Positions 62,428 to 64,000 of a stretch of DNA of 64,000 nt are shown here, one piece after another (position 1 is the first letter of the stretch; every line of letters begins with the position of its first letter). The notes beneath the pieces were generated by a model that was given only the letters and a program-made list of their open reading frames with translations, was not told where the DNA came from and searched no databases. Location of the stretch: contig NZ_LYBM01000017.1 of NCBI RefSeq assembly GCF_001707825.1, positions 1 through 64,000 of the forward strand, written 5' to 3'. Origin of the DNA: Veronia pacifica (GTDB lineage Bacteria > Pseudomonadota > Gammaproteobacteria > Enterobacterales > Vibrionaceae). The translations under genes and the position numbers were made by a program.

Positions 62428-62453
62428 AAAAAAACGCCCGCGGATGGCGGGCG
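62428..62453 (-). terminator. Rho-independent terminator after spoT
   Basis: On the minus strand CGCCCGC pairs with GCGGGCG around a 5-nt loop (62435-62453), followed by a run of T (62434-62428). It separates spoT from trmH. Confidence 0.88.
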
Positions 62454-62471
62454 ATTTCGTTGTTGTCAGAA

Positions 62472-64000
62472 TCAGTTTTTTTGTCTGCTGACTTTGACCA
62501 CGTTTTTCATGACTCGGATCCGGCGCATGATGTTGGCCAGGTGAATCCTGTCGCGTGTCGTCAGTTTGACATGAATCGTATACAGGCGGCCATCTTTCTC
62601 TTCCGTGGTCAGTTTTTGGATATTTGACCCGGTGGAAGCGATGATATTGGTCAGATCGGCCAGTGCCCCCTGATGATTCTGCATATCGATACGCAGTGCT
62701 GTGGTGAACTCCTGATTGAAGTCCTCGCCCCACTGAACTGGCATATACTTGTCCGGCTCTTGTCGGTAGCCACGGATGTTTGAGCACTCTTCCCGGTGAA
62801 GAACCAACCCTTTGCCCGGGCTCAGGTGAGCAACCACAGGATCTCCCGGTATCGGAAGACAACAGTTGGCATAGGTCAGAAGAATACCGTCAGCACCACG
62901 AATTGGCATATGGCTGTCATGCTCATACAGGGTATCAGCATCACCGAGTAGTCGTTTAGCCACGACAACACTCATCAACTCACCGAGTCCGATACCTGCC
63001 AGCATATCATCGAGGCTCTCTAACTTGAGGTCTGAGAGCACATGTTTCAGGTTCCCTTCGTCAACGTCAGCGATACCAACATGCTCACCGAGCGCGTGGT
63101 TCAACAGACGACGTCCCAGCAAGATAGATTCTTCACGGCGCATGGTTTTCAGCACCTGACGGATCTTGGCTCTTGCCCTTGCGGTCACCACGTAGTTGAG
63201 CCATGCGGCATTAGGTCGCGCACCGGGAGAGGTAATGATCTCTACGGTCTGACCATTAGTCAGTGGCTGGCTGAGCGGATAAGACTGGCGATCCACTCGT
63301 GCTCCGACACAGGCATTACCAACATCGGTATGAACGGCGTAGGCAAAATCGACAGCAGTTGCGCCAACGGGCAATTCGACAATTCGCCCTTTAGGGGTGA
63401 AAACAAATAGTTCGTCAGGGAAAAAGTCAGATTTTACGTTTTCGATAAACTCAAAAGAGCTCCCTGCGCTTTGTTGTAACTCCAACAAATTTTGCATCCA
63501 CTGCTGGGCGCGAATCTGTGCTGTGGTGCCAACATTGCTATCAGGTTTATCTTTGTATGCCCAGTGAGCCGCGACCCCTTTATCAGCCATCTGATCCATA
63601 TCTTCAGTACGGATCTGAATTTCGACGGCTACACCATGAGGACCAATCAGTGAGGTATGCAGTGACTGATAACCATTGGCTTTAGGAACGGCAATGTAAT
63701 CTTTTACTCTGCCCGGACGAGGTTTATAAAGGTTATGTACCTGACCGAGAACCCGATAACAGGTATCCAAATCGTCAACAACGACTCGGAACGCACACAG
63801 GTCCATGATGGTATGGAATCTGTATTCCTTGCTCTTCATCTTGTTGTAGATAGAAAAGAGGTTTTTCTGACGACCAAACACCCGTGCATTGACGCCACCT
63901 TCTTTCAGGCGGCCCTCAATTTCACTGTGAATCTTGTCAATCATCGCTTTGCGATTACCCAGCGCATGCGTGGAGACTTCTCGCAGAACGCGATGACGGA
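62472..64000 (-). CDS. spoT: Bifunctional (p)ppGpp synthetase/hydrolase SpoT (partial)
   Basis: Controls the stringent-response alarmone. The window holds the C-terminal 500-odd residues; the frame continues through 64000 (EVSTHALGNRKAMIDKI), so the N-terminal hydrolase domain is outside. Visible are the synthetase domain (HTIMDLCAFRVVVDDLDTCYRVLG, DYIAVPKANGYQSLHTSL), the TGS domain (VFTPKGRIVELPVGATAVDFAYAVHTDVG), a conserved-cysteine region (YANCCLPIPGDPVVAHLS) and the C-terminal ACT domain. The synthetase motif contains DLCAFRVVV rather than an intact EDxxRxR-type loop, typical of SpoT rather than RelA. Confidence 0.95.
   Translation of the reverse strand, partial: RHRVLREVSTHALGNRKAMIDKIHSEIEGRLKEGGVNARVFGRQKNLFSIYNKMKSKEYRFHTIMDLCAFRVVVDDLDTCYRVLGQVHNLYKPRPGRVKDYIAVPKANGYQSLHTSLIGPHGVAVEIQIRTEDMDQMADKGVAAHWAYKDKPDSNVGTTAQIRAQQWMQNLLELQQSAGSSFEFIENVKSDFFPDELFVFTPKGRIVELPVGATAVDFAYAVHTDVGNACVGARVDRQSYPLSQPLTNGQTVEIITSPGARPNAAWLNYVVTARARAKIRQVLKTMRREESILLGRRLLNHALGEHVGIADVDEGNLKHVLSDLKLESLDDMLAGIGLGELMSVVVAKRLLGDADTLYEHDSHMPIRGADGILLTYANCCLPIPGDPVVAHLSPGKGLVLHREECSNIRGYRQEPDKYMPVQWGEDFNQEFTTALRIDMQNHQGALADLTNIIASTGSNIQKLTTEEKDGRLYTIHVKLTTRDRIHLANIMRRIRVMKNVVKVSRQKN

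Noticed and set aside
1-64000. CRISPR arrays, tRNA/rRNA genes and complete insertion sequences
   Set aside because: I read both strands for regularly spaced repeats, tRNA-like ends and transposase genes and found none; only Tn7-like ends and the intragenic ftsY repeat are present.

Overview
The window reads as chromosomal DNA of a marine gamma-proteobacterium of the Vibrionaceae (Enterovibrio/Grimontia/Photobacterium-like; genus not certain). The gene order is that of the replication-origin-proximal part of a Vibrionaceae main chromosome and partly of Escherichia coli: pldB-yigL, yhhM/yhhN/yhhL/rsmD-ftsYEX-rpoH, glpEG, ubiCA-plsB-lexA-dinF, nfuA-comF-bioH, tex-greB-ompR-envZ and recG-trmH-spoT. 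No tRNA, rRNA, CRISPR array or complete insertion sequence was found.

Region 1-6.7 kb is accessory. It holds the end of a degenerate tyrosine-recombinase-like gene cut by the window edge, a 1790-residue protein with an N-terminal PD-(D/E)XK nuclease (QVK motif), a central STAND-type NTPase and a long helical C-terminus (architecture of Avs-type antiphage proteins), and then two outward-facing Tn7-like transposon ends. These carry terminal TGT/ACA and repeated GACAATAAAG boxes and are separated by exactly 5 bp (CTAGG). The nuclease-STAND gene is therefore probably the last cargo gene of a Tn7-like element that inserted against the end of an older one, of which only a remnant is visible. Immediately beyond is an arylamine N-acetyltransferase gene whose promoter is a textbook MerR/SoxR-type promoter (19-bp spacer filled by a CCTCAA-N6-TTGAGG dyad).

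Region 7.8-23 kb is mixed core and lineage-specific: a periplasmic c-heme protein coupled to a membrane diguanylate cyclase, an aldehyde dehydrogenase, a DTW-domain protein, a lipoprotein, an EVE-domain protein, yigL, pldB, an AbgT transporter, an acyltransferase, a small HEPN-like membrane protein, a possible 25-residue membrane peptide, an AT-rich stretch, and yhhN/yhgN/yhhL/rsmD. An 18-bp perfect palindrome differing from the ParB site parS only at its two central bases lies between the diguanylate cyclase and aldehyde dehydrogenase genes.

Region 23-35 kb is core: ftsY (with six tandem 48-bp repeats in its acidic N-domain), ftsE, ftsX, rpoH, glpE, glpG, two genes of unclear role, ubiC, ubiA, plsB and lexA with two SOS boxes. 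Region 35.4-43.2 kb is a complete caa3-type cytochrome c oxidase cluster (coxB with fused cytochrome c, coxA, ctaG, coxC, surf1, a CxxxC thiol protein, ctaA, ctaB) placed between lexA and dinF, which are adjacent in E. coli. Region 44.8-50.4 kb is a five-gene tripartite ABC efflux operon. Region 50.5-64 kb is core again: nfuA, comF, bioH, two hypothetical genes, tex, greB, ompR-envZ, an orphan GntR-type regulator with a putative self-operator, recG, trmH and spoT (cut by the right edge).
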